From CAYNGH01 sp964396845 (GTDB lineage Bacteria; Vulcanimicrobiota; JAJTBE01; CAYNGH01), in NCBI GenBank assembly GCA_964396845.1, contig CAYNGH010000201.1:1-5402 (forward strand): a DNA stretch of 5,402 nucleotides, in the 5' to 3' direction. The translations under genes and the position numbers were made by a program. Positions 4,925-5,402 of the stretch are shown one piece after another. Numbering within the stretch: position 1 is the first letter of the stretch; every line of letters begins with the position of its first letter. Under the pieces are notes generated by a model. That model had not been told where the DNA came from and made no database searches. It saw only the letters and a program-made list of their open reading frames with translations.

Positions 4925-5402
4925 ATGGGCAAATATGTTAACGAATTGCACCGGGAAGCAATGGAAGCCTACAAGAGCCTGGATTTTTTTCAGGCCTACC
5001 GGTTGATTATCGATTCCCTGGAGGCGGATTCCGGCCCCCAGATATGCATACTCAAGCATTTATGCCAGGTGATTGGTTTTTCTTCGCCGGAACAGCTTCA
5101 GGAGGACAGGGTCATGAGGATCCTGGAAAGAGATATATCCCGGAAATTTCACAGCCCCTGGACATTTTCCGTCCGATCCATGCTTCACAAGGTTTTCCGC
5201 CGATGGGAAAAGGCCCGGGATGATGCCTTTATAGCAGTGATGACCAATTTGAAAGCAGGAGATGAGAAAAATCATCACAGGTATCTTTTTGAACTGGCCT
5301 ATCTTTGGAAAAACCAGGGACGCCCGGATCTGTTCACTCCCATGGCTTTGTCGATTCCCTGGAATCAGCTTCTTTACCGGAGCTGTCGCATGGTGGCCCT
5401 TC
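4925..5402 (+). CDS. Unrecognised protein, 3' end beyond the window (159 aa seen)
   Basis: The frame is open from ATG 4925 to the window edge without a stop. Codons favour G or C in third position, as in the minus-strand operon, so this is resident-type coding sequence. The product is soluble and strongly helical, with no signal peptide or membrane segment. It opens with MGKYVNELHREAMEAYKSLD, then FFQAYRLIIDSLEADS (21-36), a pattern reminiscent of a TPR-like helical pair. A basic aromatic stretch follows: FHSPWTFSVRSMLHKVFRRW (75-94). The ribosome site GGGGAG lies 7 bases upstream, inside a hairpin. It is divergent from the radical SAM/glycosyltransferase pair, with about 117 bases between the starts. 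I do not recognise the family, and the missing C-terminus could hold the diagnostic domain. Confidence 0.8.
   Translation, partial: MGKYVNELHREAMEAYKSLDFFQAYRLIIDSLEADSGPQICILKHLCQVIGFSSPEQLQEDRVMRILERDISRKFHSPWTFSVRSMLHKVFRRWEKARDDAFIAVMTNLKAGDEKNHHRYLFELAYLWKNQGRPDLFTPMALSIPWNQLLYRSCRMVAL

Noticed and set aside
4808..5059. 84-codon N-terminal extension of the radical SAM protein
   Set aside because: ATG 4807 has AGGGGG with proper spacing and begins the typical MRVALIEA first strand. The extension covers the divergent leader and the opposite gene.
1..5402. CRISPR array, insertion sequence or integrase
   Set aside because: No regularly spaced repeats, terminal inverted repeats, transposase motifs or recombinase motifs were seen on either strand.

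Overview
The window is bacterial DNA: a class II tRNA-Leu with no encoded CCA, Shine-Dalgarno sites, overlapping genes and sigma70-type promoters. The organism cannot be named from this sequence. A B12-binding-type radical SAM enzyme fits an anaerobe of moderate GC, for example a Desulfobacterota- or Clostridia-like lineage, but that is inference.

Left edge (1-347): about 260 bases without a gene lead to tRNA-Leu(UAA), which has a well-formed promoter whose -10 box ends 11 bases before the tRNA. Cassette A (386-1131): a second, stronger promoter (TTGAAA, 17 bp, extended-10 TATAAT) starts just behind the tRNA. It drives a GNAT-like protein and a 63-residue protein joined by an ATGA overlap. 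The promoter shows that the GNAT gene starts at GTG 434, not at the longer open frame from 353.

Cassette B (1137-2300): an 84-codon frame carries an intrinsic-terminator-like hairpin. A shifted frame follows, encoding a small HExxH zinc-metallopeptidase-like protein. Then come an unrecognised 153-residue protein and a 56-residue protein. The last three genes are chained by two 8-base overlaps. The block looks like foreign or partly decayed accessory DNA next to a tRNA gene, but no integrase or att repeat is visible.

Minus-strand operon (4807 to 2284): a B12-binding-type radical SAM protein of 445 residues and a GT4-type glycosyltransferase of 397 residues overlap by 8 bases. The pair suggests a role in cell-surface glycan, glycolipid or specialised lipid metabolism. 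The substrate is not readable from sequence.

Right edge (4808-5402): a divergent intergenic region holds a candidate promoter and a perfect 8-bp hairpin whose 3' arm contains the ribosome-binding site. It precedes an unrecognised gene that runs off the window. The best candidates for something undescribed are the two small-gene cassettes behind the tRNA and the RBS-hiding hairpin. Neither cassette can be called a defence or toxin system from sequence alone.
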